A DNA stretch of 64,000 bases from Pseudomonas sp. Tri1 (GCF_017968885.1 NZ_CP072913.1:3766001-3830000); one strand, 5' to 3'; shown: positions 36,447 through 46,804, counted from the stretch's first letter. A program made the numbers and translations. The notes: generated from the sequence alone by a model not told the origin.

Positions 36447-38249
36447 ATGCCGTCAAGGACGCCTGAAACCTGGACCCATGGCGCGGTCATGCTCGATGCC
36501 GAGCACACCCGTTTCGCCCTCTGGGCCCCGGATGCTTTTTTTGTCAGTGTCGAGCTCGACACTGGCGAGTCAATACCGCTGCTGCCCCAAGCCGACGGCT
36601 GGTTCATGATCCAGACCCGCTGCCCCGCCGGCACCCGCTATCGCTACAACATCGACGGCGAACTGGAGGTGCCAGACCCGGCCTCCCGCGCCCAGGCCGG
36701 TGACATCGACCGCCACAGCGTGGTGGTCGATCCCCATGCTTATCAATGGCGCCACACGAACTGGTCCGGTCGGCCCTGGCACGAAGCGGTGATCTACGAG
36801 CTGCACGTCGGTGCCCTGGGTGGTTTCGAAGGGGTCGAGCAGCACCTGGCACGCCTGGCCGGCCTGGGCGTAACCGCCATCGAACTGATGCCGCTGGCGC
36901 AGTTTCCCGGCGATCGCAATTGGGGCTACGACGGCGTCCTGCCCTACGCCCCCCAAGCGTCCTATGGCACGCCGGAACAACTCAAGCACCTGATCGACAG
37001 CGCCCACGGCCATGGGCTGGCGGTCATTCTGGACGTGGTCTACAACCACTTCGGCCCCGACGGCAACTACTTGCATCGCTATGCCAAGGGGTTCTTCCGC
37101 GAAGACAAGCACACGCCTTGGGGGGCGGCGATTGACTTCCGCCGCCGCGAGGTGCGGGACTTCTTCATCGATAACGCACTCATGTGGTTGTTGGAATACC
37201 GTTTTGACGGCCTGCGCCTGGATGCCGTGCATGCCATTGAAGATCCGGACTTCCTCCAGGAGCTGGCGATCAAGGTGCGGCAGCAGATCGACCCGACCCG
37301 GCATGCCTGGCTGACCGTTGAAAACGAGCACAACCAGGCCAGCCTGCTGGAACATCACTACGACGCCCAGTGGAACGACGACGGCCATAACGCCCTGCAT
37401 GTGCTGCTGACCGGCGAAACCGATGCCTATTACGCCGACTATGCCGAACAACCGACCGAACAACTGGCGCGCTGCCTCAGCCAGGGTTTCGTCTTCCAGG
37501 GCCACACCAATCGCCATGGCGAGGCCCGGGGCGAACCCAGCGGGCATCTGCCACCCAACGCGTTCGTACTGTTCCTGCAAAACCACGACCAGATCGGCAA
37601 CCGTGCCCTGGGTGAGCGCCTGCATCAACTGGCCCCGCCCCAAGCCTTGCACGCGGCAATCGCCTTGTTGCTGTTGTCGCCCATGATTCCGTTGCTGTTC
37701 ATGGGCGATGAAGTGGCCGCCGAGCATCCGTTCCTGTTCTTCACCAGCCATCACGGCGAATTGGCGGAGCTGGTGCGTGAGGGCCGGCGCAACGAGTTCG
37801 CGGCCTTCAGTGCCTTCGCCGATCCCGAAAATCGCGAGCGGATTCCCGACCCCAACGACGCCAGCACTTTCGAAGCCTCACGCCCGGTGTTCGAGGCGCA
37901 GCAAACCCAACAGCACGCCACCGAGGCGCTGTACCGCAAGCTGTTGAAGATTCGCCGCGAAGAGATCGTCCCGCGCCTGCCCGGAGCCCAGGCCCTGGGG
38001 GCCGATGTGCTGGGCTATGGCGCGGTCAGCGCACGCTGGCGGTTGGGGGACGGCAGCGTGTTACGCATTGACCTGAACCTCAGCGAGCAGCCGGTCGAGC
38101 ATACCGCCCCGCAAGAAGCGCGCATTCTTTTCGAACATCCGCAGCAGACCATGGGTCTGTTGCAACAGGGCGCCCTTGCGCCCTACAGCGCGCTGGTCAG
38201 TCTGACGCAAGCGGCAAACGTGCCCAACATCACTGGAGAGCGCCTATGA
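36447..38249 (+). CDS. treZ: Malto-oligosyltrehalose trehalohydrolase
   Basis: A 600-residue GH13 enzyme that releases trehalose from malto-oligosyltrehalose. An N-terminal carbohydrate-binding fold covers about 1-105 (FALWAPDAFFVSVELD). The barrel motifs are VIYELHVGALGGFEGV, LDVVYNHFGPDGNY, LRLDAVHAIED (nucleophile Asp) and TVENEHNQ (acid Glu), with FLQNHDQIGNRALG. It acts after TreY. It starts seven bases after glgA and overlaps malQ by four bases, so the genes are translated as one unit. Confidence 0.95.
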   Translation: MPSRTPETWTHGAVMLDAEHTRFALWAPDAFFVSVELDTGESIPLLPQADGWFMIQTRCPAGTRYRYNIDGELEVPDPASRAQAGDIDRHSVVVDPHAYQWRHTNWSGRPWHEAVIYELHVGALGGFEGVEQHLARLAGLGVTAIELMPLAQFPGDRNWGYDGVLPYAPQASYGTPEQLKHLIDSAHGHGLAVILDVVYNHFGPDGNYLHRYAKGFFREDKHTPWGAAIDFRRREVRDFFIDNALMWLLEYRFDGLRLDAVHAIEDPDFLQELAIKVRQQIDPTRHAWLTVENEHNQASLLEHHYDAQWNDDGHNALHVLLTGETDAYYADYAEQPTEQLARCLSQGFVFQGHTNRHGEARGEPSGHLPPNAFVLFLQNHDQIGNRALGERLHQLAPPQALHAAIALLLLSPMIPLLFMGDEVAAEHPFLFFTSHHGELAELVREGRRNEFAAFSAFADPENRERIPDPNDASTFEASRPVFEAQQTQQHATEALYRKLLKIRREEIVPRLPGAQALGADVLGYGAVSARWRLGDGSVLRIDLNLSEQPVEHTAPQEARILFEHPQQTMGLLQQGALAPYSALVSLTQAANVPNITGERL

Positions 38250-40324
38250 GCGATGCGCAACTTGAAATTCTCGCCAGTCGAGCGGGCCTTGCAGTGGACT
38301 GGATAGACGCCAACGGCCGGGCGCAAAAAGTATCGCCCGCCGTACTGCGTTCAGTCCTGACGGGCCTGGGCCATCCCGCTGGGAGCGCCCAGGAAATAGA
38401 TGCCAGCCTGCAGCAATTGCAACAGGATCAGCAGAATCATCAACTCCCACCGCTGATCACCGCTGACGTCGGTGTCAGCGTGGACCTGAGTCGCTATTTC
38501 GAAGCGGCAACGCCCTGCGAAATCAAACTCGAGGATGGCGCGACGCTGAACCTCAAACTCGACGCCGACGCCAAACTGCCGGGGATGATCCCGGTGGGTT
38601 ATCAGCATGTCGCCATCCAGGACCAGCATTTCACCCTGGCCGTAGCGCCGGCCCGTTGCTACAGCGTAGCCGATGCGGTGGACGACCCGACGCCACGGGC
38701 CTGGGGCCTGAGCGCGCAGTTGTACGCGCTCAGGCGTCCTGGCGACGGCGGTTTCGGCGACACCCAGGCGTTGGAAGAACTGGCGCGGGTGGCTGGCGAA
38801 CGCGGTGCCGATGCTATCGCCATCAGCCCGATGCACGCGATGTTCAGCAGCAACACGGGAAGCTACAGCCCTTACTCACCCTCCAGCCGACTGTTCCTCA
38901 ACAGCCTGTATGCCGCGCCGGGCACCATTCTGGGTGAGCGCGCGCTGCGCACAGCCATCGATGCCACTGGCTTGACCAATCAGCTGCGCAGCCTGGAAGA
39001 ACAACCGCTGATCGATTGGCCGGTAGCGGCCCAGGCCAAACAGAAAATCCTGCGTGCCTTGTATGACGGTTTCAGCCAGGGCGAACACCCACTGCATGAA
39101 GACTTCAGCAGCTTTCGCCACAGCAGCGGCGAAGCCTTGGAAAACCATTGCCGTTTCGAAGCCTTGCAGGCCGAACGCGCGGCTCGGGGAGAAAGCCTGG
39201 ACTGGCGTCACTGGCCCGAAGAATGGCGTAACCCACGCAGCCCGGCGCTGACGCATTTTGCCGAAGAAAATGCTGACGAGATTGGCTACTACGCCTTTTG
39301 CCAGTGGCTGATTACCCGTTGCCTGGAGCGCGCCCAGAGCACAGCCAAATCCAGTGGCATGGGCATCGGCCTGATCGCCGACCTGGCGGTGGGCGCCGAT
39401 GGTGGTGGCAGCCAGGCCTGGAGCCGGCAGGACGAACTGCTCGCCTCGCTGACCGTAGGGGCGCCGCCGGACATTCTCAACCGTTCCGGGCAAGGCTGGG
39501 GGATCTCGGCGTTTTCCCCGGAAGGCTTGGTACGCAACGGTTTTCGCGCCTTCATTGAAATGTTGCGAGCCAACTTCGCCCACGCTGGCGGCTTGCGCAT
39601 CGATCATGTCATGGGGCTGCAACGATTGTGGGTAATCCCCAACGACGCCCCACCCGCCGATGGCGCCTACCTCTATTATCCGCTGGACGATCTGCTGCGC
39701 CTGCTGGCGCTGGAGTCCCATCGCCATCAGGCCATCGTGCTGGGCGAAGACCTCGGCACCGTGCCGGACGGCCTGCGGGAAAAACTCAGTGCCCGCGCGA
39801 TCCTGGGCATGCGCGTGCTGCTGTTCGAACAAGACAACACCCACTTCAAGCCGATTCTCGACTGGCCGGACAACGCACTGGCAACCACCAGCACCCATGA
39901 CCTGCCGACCCTCAATGGCTGGTGGCATGGTCATGATATCGACTGGAACGCGCGGCTGGAGTTGATCGACTCCCACACCGAGATGGACTGGCGCAAACAT
40001 CGCGAGCGGGAACGCGAAGGCCTGCGCAACGCATTGAACCAGGATCCGCAGAATTTTCGCGAAGAACACCACGAGACCGACCAGGTGCTGGACGCCAGCG
40101 TGCGCTTCCTCGGCCATACCCGCGCGCCACTGGTGCTGCTGCCGATCGAGGATGCCCTGGGCATCGACGAGCAGGCGAACCTGCCCGGCACCACCGACAC
40201 CCACCCTAACTGGCGCCGCCGCCTGGCCCACGAAAGCCAGGCGTTGCTGGATGCCCCGGACGCTGCCCGGCGTCTGGAAATACTCGCCTGCGCGAGACTT
40301 CAGGCGAGCGAGCGTGACCGATGA
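38246..40324 (+). CDS. malQ: 4-alpha-glucanotransferase (amylomaltase)
   Basis: A 692-residue GH77 enzyme that transfers malto-oligosaccharide segments between glucans. Motifs in order are AISPMHAMFSS, LRIDHVMGLQRLW (nucleophile Asp), VLGEDLGTVPDGLRE (acid Glu) and TTSTHDLPTLNGWW. The first 130 residues form the extension seen in bacterial MalQ. It starts in the last four bases of treZ and its stop overlaps the treY start by four bases. In this operon it likely lengthens or shortens linear glucans for TreY and GlgA. Confidence 0.95.
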   Translation: MSDAQLEILASRAGLAVDWIDANGRAQKVSPAVLRSVLTGLGHPAGSAQEIDASLQQLQQDQQNHQLPPLITADVGVSVDLSRYFEAATPCEIKLEDGATLNLKLDADAKLPGMIPVGYQHVAIQDQHFTLAVAPARCYSVADAVDDPTPRAWGLSAQLYALRRPGDGGFGDTQALEELARVAGERGADAIAISPMHAMFSSNTGSYSPYSPSSRLFLNSLYAAPGTILGERALRTAIDATGLTNQLRSLEEQPLIDWPVAAQAKQKILRALYDGFSQGEHPLHEDFSSFRHSSGEALENHCRFEALQAERAARGESLDWRHWPEEWRNPRSPALTHFAEENADEIGYYAFCQWLITRCLERAQSTAKSSGMGIGLIADLAVGADGGGSQAWSRQDELLASLTVGAPPDILNRSGQGWGISAFSPEGLVRNGFRAFIEMLRANFAHAGGLRIDHVMGLQRLWVIPNDAPPADGAYLYYPLDDLLRLLALESHRHQAIVLGEDLGTVPDGLREKLSARAILGMRVLLFEQDNTHFKPILDWPDNALATTSTHDLPTLNGWWHGHDIDWNARLELIDSHTEMDWRKHREREREGLRNALNQDPQNFREEHHETDQVLDASVRFLGHTRAPLVLLPIEDALGIDEQANLPGTTDTHPNWRRRLAHESQALLDAPDAARRLEILACARLQASERDR

Positions 40325-43107
40325 AACCGACGTTGATCCAACCACTGCGGGCCACACTTCGCCTGCAGTTTCATAAAGACTTCACCCTGGACGATGCCGT
40401 CCCACAGGTACCGTACTTTGCCGCGCTGGGCATCAGCCACATATATGCCTCGCCACTGCTCAAGGCCCGCGCCGGGTCCATGCATGGCTACGACGTCGTC
40501 GATCCGACCCAGGTCAATCCGGAGCTGGGCGGCGAAGCCGCGCTCAAGCGCCTGGTCGCGACCCTGCGCGAGCACGGAATGGGGTTGATCCTCGACATCG
40601 TATCCAACCACATGGCCGTCGGCGGCAACGATAACCCGTGGTGGCTGGACCTGCTGGAATGGGGGCGCCTGAGTCCTTATGGCGAGTTCTTCGACATCCA
40701 GTGGCACTCCCCTGACCCGTTGATGGAAGGCCAACTGCTGTTGCCGTTCCTGGGCAGTGACTACGGTGTGGCGTTGCAGGAAGGCACGCTGAACCTACGC
40801 TTCGATGCCTCCCAAGGCCGCTTCTATGTCGAGCATTACGAGCATCACTTCCCCATCTGCCCGATGCAGTACGGCGAGCTGCTCAAGCCCGCCGAAACCC
40901 TAGCGCCGGACCTGACAGAATCGCTCAAGGCCTTGGCCGAGCGCTTCACCACCTTGAACTACCAGACCGACGCCCATACCCTCGCCCGCCCGCTGCAGGC
41001 AGAGCTGCGGGACCTGGCCACCCAGCCGGGCATCCTCGCCGCCATCGCGGACAACCTGCGCGGCTATGACTCCCTGGAGCCCGAAGGCTTCGAACGGCTG
41101 CATCAACTGTTGGAGCGCCAAAGCTATCGCCTGGCCAGTTGGCGCACCGCAGCGGACGACATCAACTGGCGGCGGTTTTTCGATGTCAACGAACTGGGCG
41201 GCCTGCGCGTCGAGCGCCCGGCCGTGTTCGAAGCGACCCACGCAAAAATTTTCGAACTGATCGCCCAAGGCCTGGTAGACGGGCTGCGGATCGACCATAT
41301 CGACGGACTGGCCGATCCACGCGGTTATTGCCGCAAGTTGCGCAGACGTGTCGATTCGCTTTCGCCGTCGCGGCACCTGCCGATTTTCATCGAGAAGATC
41401 CTCGGCGATGGCGAGACTTTGCGCCGGGACTGGAACATCGACGGCAGCACCGGCTACGAATTCATGAACCAGATCTCGCTGTTGCAACATGACCCGGCCG
41501 GCGCCGAGCCCCTTGCCGAGTTCTGGAGCCGTCTCAGCGAGCGGCCGGCGCACTTCATCGAAGAGGCGCGCCTGGCGCGCCAGCAGATTCTCAACGGGTC
41601 CCTGGCCGGCGACTTCGAAAGCGTCGCCCAGGCCCTGCTCCAAGTGGCCCGGGACGATGTGATGACCCGCGACCTGACCCTGGGGGCGATTCGTCGGGCC
41701 TTGCAGGAGCTGATCGTGCATTTCCCGGTGTACCGCACCTACATCAATCCATTGGGCCGCTCCACCGAGGACGAAGTGTTTTTCAACCAGGCCTTGGAAG
41801 GCGCCCGGCAAACCCTCAGCGAAGCCGACTGGCCAGTGCTCGATTGCCTGGCCGGCTGGCTCGGCGGCATGCCCTGGCGGCAACGACCACGCGGCAGCCA
41901 GCGCAAGCGCCTGCGCCACGCCTGCGTGCGTTTCCAGCAACTGACGTCACCGGCCGCCGCCAAGGCCGTGGAAGACACCGCGCTCTATCGTTCGGCGGTG
42001 CTGCTGTCCCGCAATGACGTGGGCTACAACACCGAACGTTTCAGCGCCCCGCCGCAAGCATTCCACGACGCCTGTCTCGAGCGACTGCAACACTGCCCCG
42101 ACAACCTGGTGACCACCGCCACCCACGACCACAAGCGTGGCGAGGACACCCGCGCACGCTTGGCAGTGCTCAGTGAACGTCCGCACTGGTACATCGCCTG
42201 TGTGGAGCAATGGCGCATTCTCTCGCCTTCACTGCACAGCGACCCCGCAGCCCCCTCGACCGGCGATGAACTGATTCTCTACCAGGCACTGCTCGGAAGC
42301 TGGCCACTGGACCTTGATCTCCATGCCCCCCAGGCACTGGCCGACTACAACGAGCGCCTGTGGCAATGGCAACGCAAGGCCCTGCGCGAAGCCAAGTTGC
42401 AAAGCAGTTGGGCGGCGGTCAACGACGCCTACGAGCAGGCCACCCAGATGTTCCTCGAACGGCTGCTGCTGTGCGATGAAGGGCTGCCCCTGCGCAGCGC
42501 CATTGCCGAAGCGGTCCAGGCCATTGCCGCAGCGGGCGCCCTCAACAGCTTGGCGCAGACTTTGCTGCGAATGACCGTACCTGGCGTGCCGGACCTGTAT
42601 CAGGGCAACGAATTCTGGGATTTCAGCCTGGTGGATCCGGACAACCGCCGACCGGTGGATTTCGAGGCGCGCCGTGAGGCGATGCACGCCGACAATACCC
42701 CGGCAGCGCTGATACGTGACTGGCGCGACGGCCGGGTCAAGCAGGCGTTGATCGCCAGGACCCTGGCGGTGCGGGCCGAACACTCGCAGTTGTTCCAACA
42801 AGGCAGCTATCAGCCGCTACCGGTGTTCGGCGAACACGCCCAACGGGTGCTGGCGTTCATGCGTGAGCACGAGCAACAACGGGCAATCATAGTTGTACCG
42901 ATCCACGCAGCCGGCCTGCTGGAAAACAGTGCCGTGCCGCAGGTGGCTGCATCGGACTGGGGCGATACCCGTGTGTCGCTGCCATTTGCCGCCGAGGATG
43001 AAAAACTGAAGGGACTTTTTTCAAGCGCAGCAGTCACACCCCAAAGGGAGCTGATGGTCAGCGCCGCGCTGGGGGACTTCCCGGTCAATGTCTTTATCCA
43101 ACCTTGA
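40321..43107 (+). CDS. treY: Malto-oligosyltrehalose synthase
   Basis: A 928-residue GH13 enzyme that isomerises the reducing end of linear malto-oligosaccharides into an alpha,alpha-1,1 linkage. Motifs are ISHIYASPLLKARAGSMHGY, ILDIVSNHMAVGGNDNPWW, LRIDHIDGLADPRGYCRKLR (nucleophile Asp) and FIEKILGDGE (acid Glu), with TTATHDHKRGEDTRAR further on. The length is slightly above typical. Its overlap with malQ is four bases. Together with TreZ it makes trehalose from glycogen-derived chains. Confidence 0.95.
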   Translation: MKPTLIQPLRATLRLQFHKDFTLDDAVPQVPYFAALGISHIYASPLLKARAGSMHGYDVVDPTQVNPELGGEAALKRLVATLREHGMGLILDIVSNHMAVGGNDNPWWLDLLEWGRLSPYGEFFDIQWHSPDPLMEGQLLLPFLGSDYGVALQEGTLNLRFDASQGRFYVEHYEHHFPICPMQYGELLKPAETLAPDLTESLKALAERFTTLNYQTDAHTLARPLQAELRDLATQPGILAAIADNLRGYDSLEPEGFERLHQLLERQSYRLASWRTAADDINWRRFFDVNELGGLRVERPAVFEATHAKIFELIAQGLVDGLRIDHIDGLADPRGYCRKLRRRVDSLSPSRHLPIFIEKILGDGETLRRDWNIDGSTGYEFMNQISLLQHDPAGAEPLAEFWSRLSERPAHFIEEARLARQQILNGSLAGDFESVAQALLQVARDDVMTRDLTLGAIRRALQELIVHFPVYRTYINPLGRSTEDEVFFNQALEGARQTLSEADWPVLDCLAGWLGGMPWRQRPRGSQRKRLRHACVRFQQLTSPAAAKAVEDTALYRSAVLLSRNDVGYNTERFSAPPQAFHDACLERLQHCPDNLVTTATHDHKRGEDTRARLAVLSERPHWYIACVEQWRILSPSLHSDPAAPSTGDELILYQALLGSWPLDLDLHAPQALADYNERLWQWQRKALREAKLQSSWAAVNDAYEQATQMFLERLLLCDEGLPLRSAIAEAVQAIAAAGALNSLAQTLLRMTVPGVPDLYQGNEFWDFSLVDPDNRRPVDFEARREAMHADNTPAALIRDWRDGRVKQALIARTLAVRAEHSQLFQQGSYQPLPVFGEHAQRVLAFMREHEQQRAIIVVPIHAAGLLENSAVPQVAASDWGDTRVSLPFAAEDEKLKGLFSSAAVTPQRELMVSAALGDFPVNVFIQP

Positions 43108-43127
43108 GTTCAGTCAGGAGCACCGCG

Positions 43128-43466
43128 ATGAGTACCGACGATAAACGCATTCGTGAATTCGCCTATCAAATCTGGGAATCCGAGGGTAAGCCGACAGGGC
43201 AGGAAAAACGCCACTGGGAGATGGCGCGCAAACTGGCCGAAGCTGAAGCGCTCGCGCCGAGCAAACCGGCCAAGGCGGCGGCCAAACCTGCGGCCGGCAA
43301 GGCCGATGGCGCCAAGCCAGGCGCGGCCAAAAACACCGCAGCCAAGGCCGCGCCCAAAAGTACCGCCAAGGCCAAGCCTGCGACCAAACCTTCAGCAGCG
43401 GTCACGCCCGCTGAAAAACCTGCCGACAAGAAGCCACGGGCGGCACGCAAGCCGCCGGCGAGTTGA
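43128..43466 (+). CDS. DUF2934 protein with Lys/Ala-rich tail
   Basis: A 112-residue protein. Residues 1-45 are the DUF2934 domain (RIREFAYQIWESEGKPTGQE, followed by HWEMARKLAEAEALA). Residues 46-112 form a low-complexity basic tail of repeated KPA/AAK units (for example KPAKAAAKPAAGKADGAKPG) resembling histone H1 or bacterial AlgP-like tails. AGGAGCACCGCG sets ATG 43128, 21 bases after treY. The tail should be disordered and bind polyanions. In P. aeruginosa I recall a homologue in the same operon position. Function is unknown; a DNA-binding or glycogen-granule role is speculation. Confidence 0.82.
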   Translation: MSTDDKRIREFAYQIWESEGKPTGQEKRHWEMARKLAEAEALAPSKPAKAAAKPAAGKADGAKPGAAKNTAAKAAPKSTAKAKPATKPSAAVTPAEKPADKKPRAARKPPAS

Positions 43467-43499
43467 CTCCTTCCTCACTGATCTCAAGCAAGCATCTCT

Positions 43500-43531
43500 T
43501 TGTGGCGACGGGGTTTATCCCCTCGCCACAG
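43500..43531. repeat. Short GTGGCGACGGGG-type hairpin
   Basis: TTGTGGCGACGGGG and CCCCTCGCCACAG flank a short TTTAT loop, a compact copy of the family at 9236-9420. It lies between the DUF2934 gene and glgX. Confidence 0.75.
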
Positions 43532-43602
43532 GGTTCAGCGCACAACCACCCGTCTTAACTTGAACAGCATTGCGTATCTGTCTGTCTTTTGCAGGAGCAA
43601 CT

Positions 43603-45762
43603 ATGACCCGTCCAAAAAAAACCACGCCGCCGCCCGTTATCGAGGCTTCGCGGATTCGTGAAGGGCTGCCTTTTCCGCTCGGTGCAACCTGGGATGGCCT
43701 CGGGGTCAATTTCGCACTGTTCTCAGCCAATGCCACCAAAGTCGAACTGTGTATTTTCGATGATGCCGGCGAGGTCGAGCTCGAACGCATCGAGCTGCCG
43801 GAATACACCGACGAGATCTACCACGGCTATCTTCCCGACGCCCACCCCGGGATGATCTACGGCTATCGGGTCTACGGCGCCTACGACCCGGAGAATGGTC
43901 ATCGTTTCAACCCCAACAAATTGCTGATCGACCCTTACGCCAAACAATTGGTCGGTCAATTGAAGTGGTCCGAAGCACTGTTCGGCTACACCATCGGCCA
44001 CCCCGATGGCGACCTCAGTTTCGATGAACGCGACAGCGCGCCATTCGTGCCCAAATGCAAAGTCATCGACCCGGCCCACACCTGGGGCAACGACCAGCGG
44101 GTCAGTGTGCCCTGGGACAAGACCATCCTGTATGAAACCCATGTCCGCGGCATCAGCATGCGTCATCCCTCGGTACCTGAGAACGTGCGCGGGACCTTCG
44201 CCGGGTTGATGGTCGACGACGTCCTGGAGCACATCCGCAAGCTGGGTGTTTCGTCGGTGGAACTGCTGCCGGTCCATGCCTTTGTCAATGACCAGCATCT
44301 GCTGCACAAAGGCATGACCAACTACTGGGGCTACAACAGCATCGCCTTCTTCGCCCCGGATCCACGCTACTTGGCCAGCGGCAAGATCGCCGAGTTCAAG
44401 GAGATGGTCGCGCACCTGCACGAGGCCAACCTGGAGGTCATCCTCGACGTGGTCTACAACCACACGGCCGAAGGTAATGAACAGGGCCCGACCCTGTCCA
44501 TGCGTGGTATCGACAACGCCTCGTACTACCGGCTGATGCCTGACGACAAACGCTATTACATCAATGACTCCGGGACCGGCAACACCCTGGACCTGAGCCA
44601 TCCGTGCGTATTGCAGATGGTTACCGACTCCCTGCGCTACTGGGCCACGGAGATGCATGTCGACGGTTTCCGCTTCGACCTGGCGACGATTCTGGGCCGA
44701 TACCATGACGGCTTCGATGAGCGCCACAGTTTCCTCGTTGCCTGCCGCCAGGACCCGGTGCTGCGCCAGGTGAAAATGATTGCCGAGCCCTGGGACTGCG
44801 GCCCCGGTGGCTATCAAGTGGGGGGCTTCCCGCCTGGTTGGGTGGAGTGGAACGACAAGTTCCGCGACACGGTACGCGCATTCTGGAAAGGCGACGACGG
44901 TCAACTCGCCGATTTCGCCAGCCGCATGACCGCCTCGGGCGAAATGTTCAACCAGCGGGGTCGACGCCCTTACGCATCGGTGAATTTCGTGACCGCCCAT
45001 GACGGGTTTACCCTCAATGACCTGGTCTCCTACAACGACAAGCACAACGAAGCCAACGACGAAAACAACCAGGACGGCAGTAACAACAACCTGTCCTGGA
45101 ACCACGGTGTCGAAGGGCCAACGGACGATCCGGCAATCAACGAGCTGCGTAATCGCCAGATGCGTAACTTCTTCGCGACCTTGCTGCTGGCCCAAGGCAC
45201 ACCGATGCTCGTCGCCGGGGATGAGTTTGCGCGTACCCAGCACGGCAACAACAACGCCTATTGCCAGGACAGCGAAATCGGTTGGGTCAACTGGGACCTG
45301 AGCGAGGACGGCGCGGCGCTGCTCAAATTCGTCAAGCGCCTGATCAAGCTGCGCCTGACCTACCCGATCCTGCGGCGTGGACGGTTCCTGGTGGGCAATT
45401 ACAACGAGGACATCGGCGTCAAGGACGTGACCTGGCTGGCTCCGGATGGCAGTGAAATGACCACCGAGCAATGGCATGACAGCCACGGTCGGTGCCTTGG
45501 CATGTTGATGGACGGGCGCGCCCAGGAAACCGGTATCCGTCGCAAGGGCGGTGACGCGACGTTGTTACTGGTGGTCAATGCTCACCACGACATTGTCAAC
45601 TTCCTCCTGCCGGAAGTGCCTGAGGGCAGTTTCTGGACCTGCATGGTCGACACCAACCAGCCGGCGGTCCGTGGCCAGGAACGATTCGACTTCAACTCCG
45701 AATACTCAGTCACCGGACGTTCGTTGCTGTTGTTCGAACTGCAACGTGAGGACGAGGAGTAA
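43603..45762 (+). CDS. glgX: Glycogen debranching enzyme
   Basis: A 719-residue GH13 isoamylase-type enzyme that removes alpha-1,6 branches from glycogen. The N-terminal module holds FPLGATWDGLGVNFALFSAN. The barrel motifs are VILDVVYNHTAEGNE, FRFDLATILGR (nucleophile Asp), MIAEPWDCGPGGY (acid Glu) and NFVTAHDGFTLNDLVSYNDK. Start ATG 43603 follows GCAGGAGCAACT. The gap after the DUF2934 gene is 136 bases with a hairpin, so glgX may have additional control. It supplies the linear chains used by TreY and MalQ. Confidence 0.95.
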   Translation: MTRPKKTTPPPVIEASRIREGLPFPLGATWDGLGVNFALFSANATKVELCIFDDAGEVELERIELPEYTDEIYHGYLPDAHPGMIYGYRVYGAYDPENGHRFNPNKLLIDPYAKQLVGQLKWSEALFGYTIGHPDGDLSFDERDSAPFVPKCKVIDPAHTWGNDQRVSVPWDKTILYETHVRGISMRHPSVPENVRGTFAGLMVDDVLEHIRKLGVSSVELLPVHAFVNDQHLLHKGMTNYWGYNSIAFFAPDPRYLASGKIAEFKEMVAHLHEANLEVILDVVYNHTAEGNEQGPTLSMRGIDNASYYRLMPDDKRYYINDSGTGNTLDLSHPCVLQMVTDSLRYWATEMHVDGFRFDLATILGRYHDGFDERHSFLVACRQDPVLRQVKMIAEPWDCGPGGYQVGGFPPGWVEWNDKFRDTVRAFWKGDDGQLADFASRMTASGEMFNQRGRRPYASVNFVTAHDGFTLNDLVSYNDKHNEANDENNQDGSNNNLSWNHGVEGPTDDPAINELRNRQMRNFFATLLLAQGTPMLVAGDEFARTQHGNNNAYCQDSEIGWVNWDLSEDGAALLKFVKRLIKLRLTYPILRRGRFLVGNYNEDIGVKDVTWLAPDGSEMTTEQWHDSHGRCLGMLMDGRAQETGIRRKGGDATLLLVVNAHHDIVNFLLPEVPEGSFWTCMVDTNQPAVRGQERFDFNSEYSVTGRSLLLFELQREDEE

Positions 45763-46019
45763 AAACCGCGATAAACGGCGGCTGCAAACGAAGGCCCGCA
45801 GGGACGCGGTTCTTCAGCCCTGGGCAGCCCAGTTCGAATAAAAAAAGGCAGTTCAGACACACATGTGACGCGACGAATTGGCCGACATGGGCAATACTTC
45901 GCATGCGGGTGTTTCCAGGATCAGGAGCACCGCGGATCGCAGTCAGGCCCTTTTACGGGCACAATCGGGCAATTGGCCCGGTGCTGACTGAAAGATTGAA
46001 TTCAACAAGGACGTCCCTC

Positions 46020-46784
46020 ATGAAACCTGCCTCTCGCTTGCAAGGTCGGCATCATCCGCAGATATGGAACAGTGCCCCGCAACTGGCCGACATTCCTATC
46101 ATCAGCACCCAGACACTCATCCCGGCCGGCGCCCGCGCCGTCATCCTCGCCCCGCATCCGGGCGATGAGGTCGGGGCCTGTGGCGGATTGCTCCAGTTGC
46201 TGAGCAACCTGGACCAGCCCATGTTATTGATTTCGGTCACCGACGGCAGCCATAGCCCCCCCGGCTCGCCACTGTGGAGCGACGAGCGCCTGCGTGCGCA
46301 TCGCCCTCACCCCCAGGAAAGCGTGGACGCCCTGCATCGCCTGGGCGTACCGACCCATGGCCTGCAATGGGTGCGCGGCGGCTTCCCGGAAAAGGCCCTG
46401 GTCGAACACGAGGCACAGGTGGCGGCCTTCATTGGTCGATACCTGCGACCCGGTGATGTGGTATTCAGCACCTGGCGCATGGATGGCGACACCGACCACG
46501 AAACGGTCGGCCGCGCCGGAGCCCTGGCGGCTGAAAACATTGGTGCGGTATTTAACGAACTGCCGGTTTGGGCCTGGCACTGGCCAGTGCGCGAGCAGAA
46601 CAAAATACCCTGGCACCGGGCACGCAAACTGCGCCTGGACGTCTGGACCACCGCCCGCAAGCGTCACGCAATGCATGCCTACGCCAGCCAGCTCAACGGC
46701 GAACCCGCCAGCGGCATCTCGCCGCTGGTACCGCGGGTCATCCTTGATCGCATGGGCATGCCGTACGAGATCGTTTTTATCTGA
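46020..46784 (+). CDS. PIG-L family deacetylase
   Basis: A 254-residue zinc-dependent LmbE/PIG-L type deacetylase, probably acting on an N-acetylglucosamine-like amine. The zinc motif A-H-P-D-D-E appears as APHPGDEVGACGG, with the catalytic Asp conserved and the second Asp changed to Gly-Asp. The second zinc His is in GDTDHETVGRAGALAAENIG. It lacks a signal peptide. AAGGA nine bases before ATG 46020 supports the start. The gene stands alone between glgX and a REP. Its substrate is unknown; sugar-linked or glycolipid substrates are usual for the family. Confidence 0.88.
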   Translation: MKPASRLQGRHHPQIWNSAPQLADIPIISTQTLIPAGARAVILAPHPGDEVGACGGLLQLLSNLDQPMLLISVTDGSHSPPGSPLWSDERLRAHRPHPQESVDALHRLGVPTHGLQWVRGGFPEKALVEHEAQVAAFIGRYLRPGDVVFSTWRMDGDTDHETVGRAGALAAENIGAVFNELPVWAWHWPVREQNKIPWHRARKLRLDVWTTARKRHAMHAYASQLNGEPASGISPLVPRVILDRMGMPYEIVFI

Positions 46785-46804
46785 ACGTGGGTGTTTCCAC
46801 ACTT

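Noticed and set aside
43723..45486. A 587-residue open frame on the minus strand opposite glgX
   Set aside because: glgX is unmistakable on the plus strand; the antisense product is rich in V/G/H without domains.
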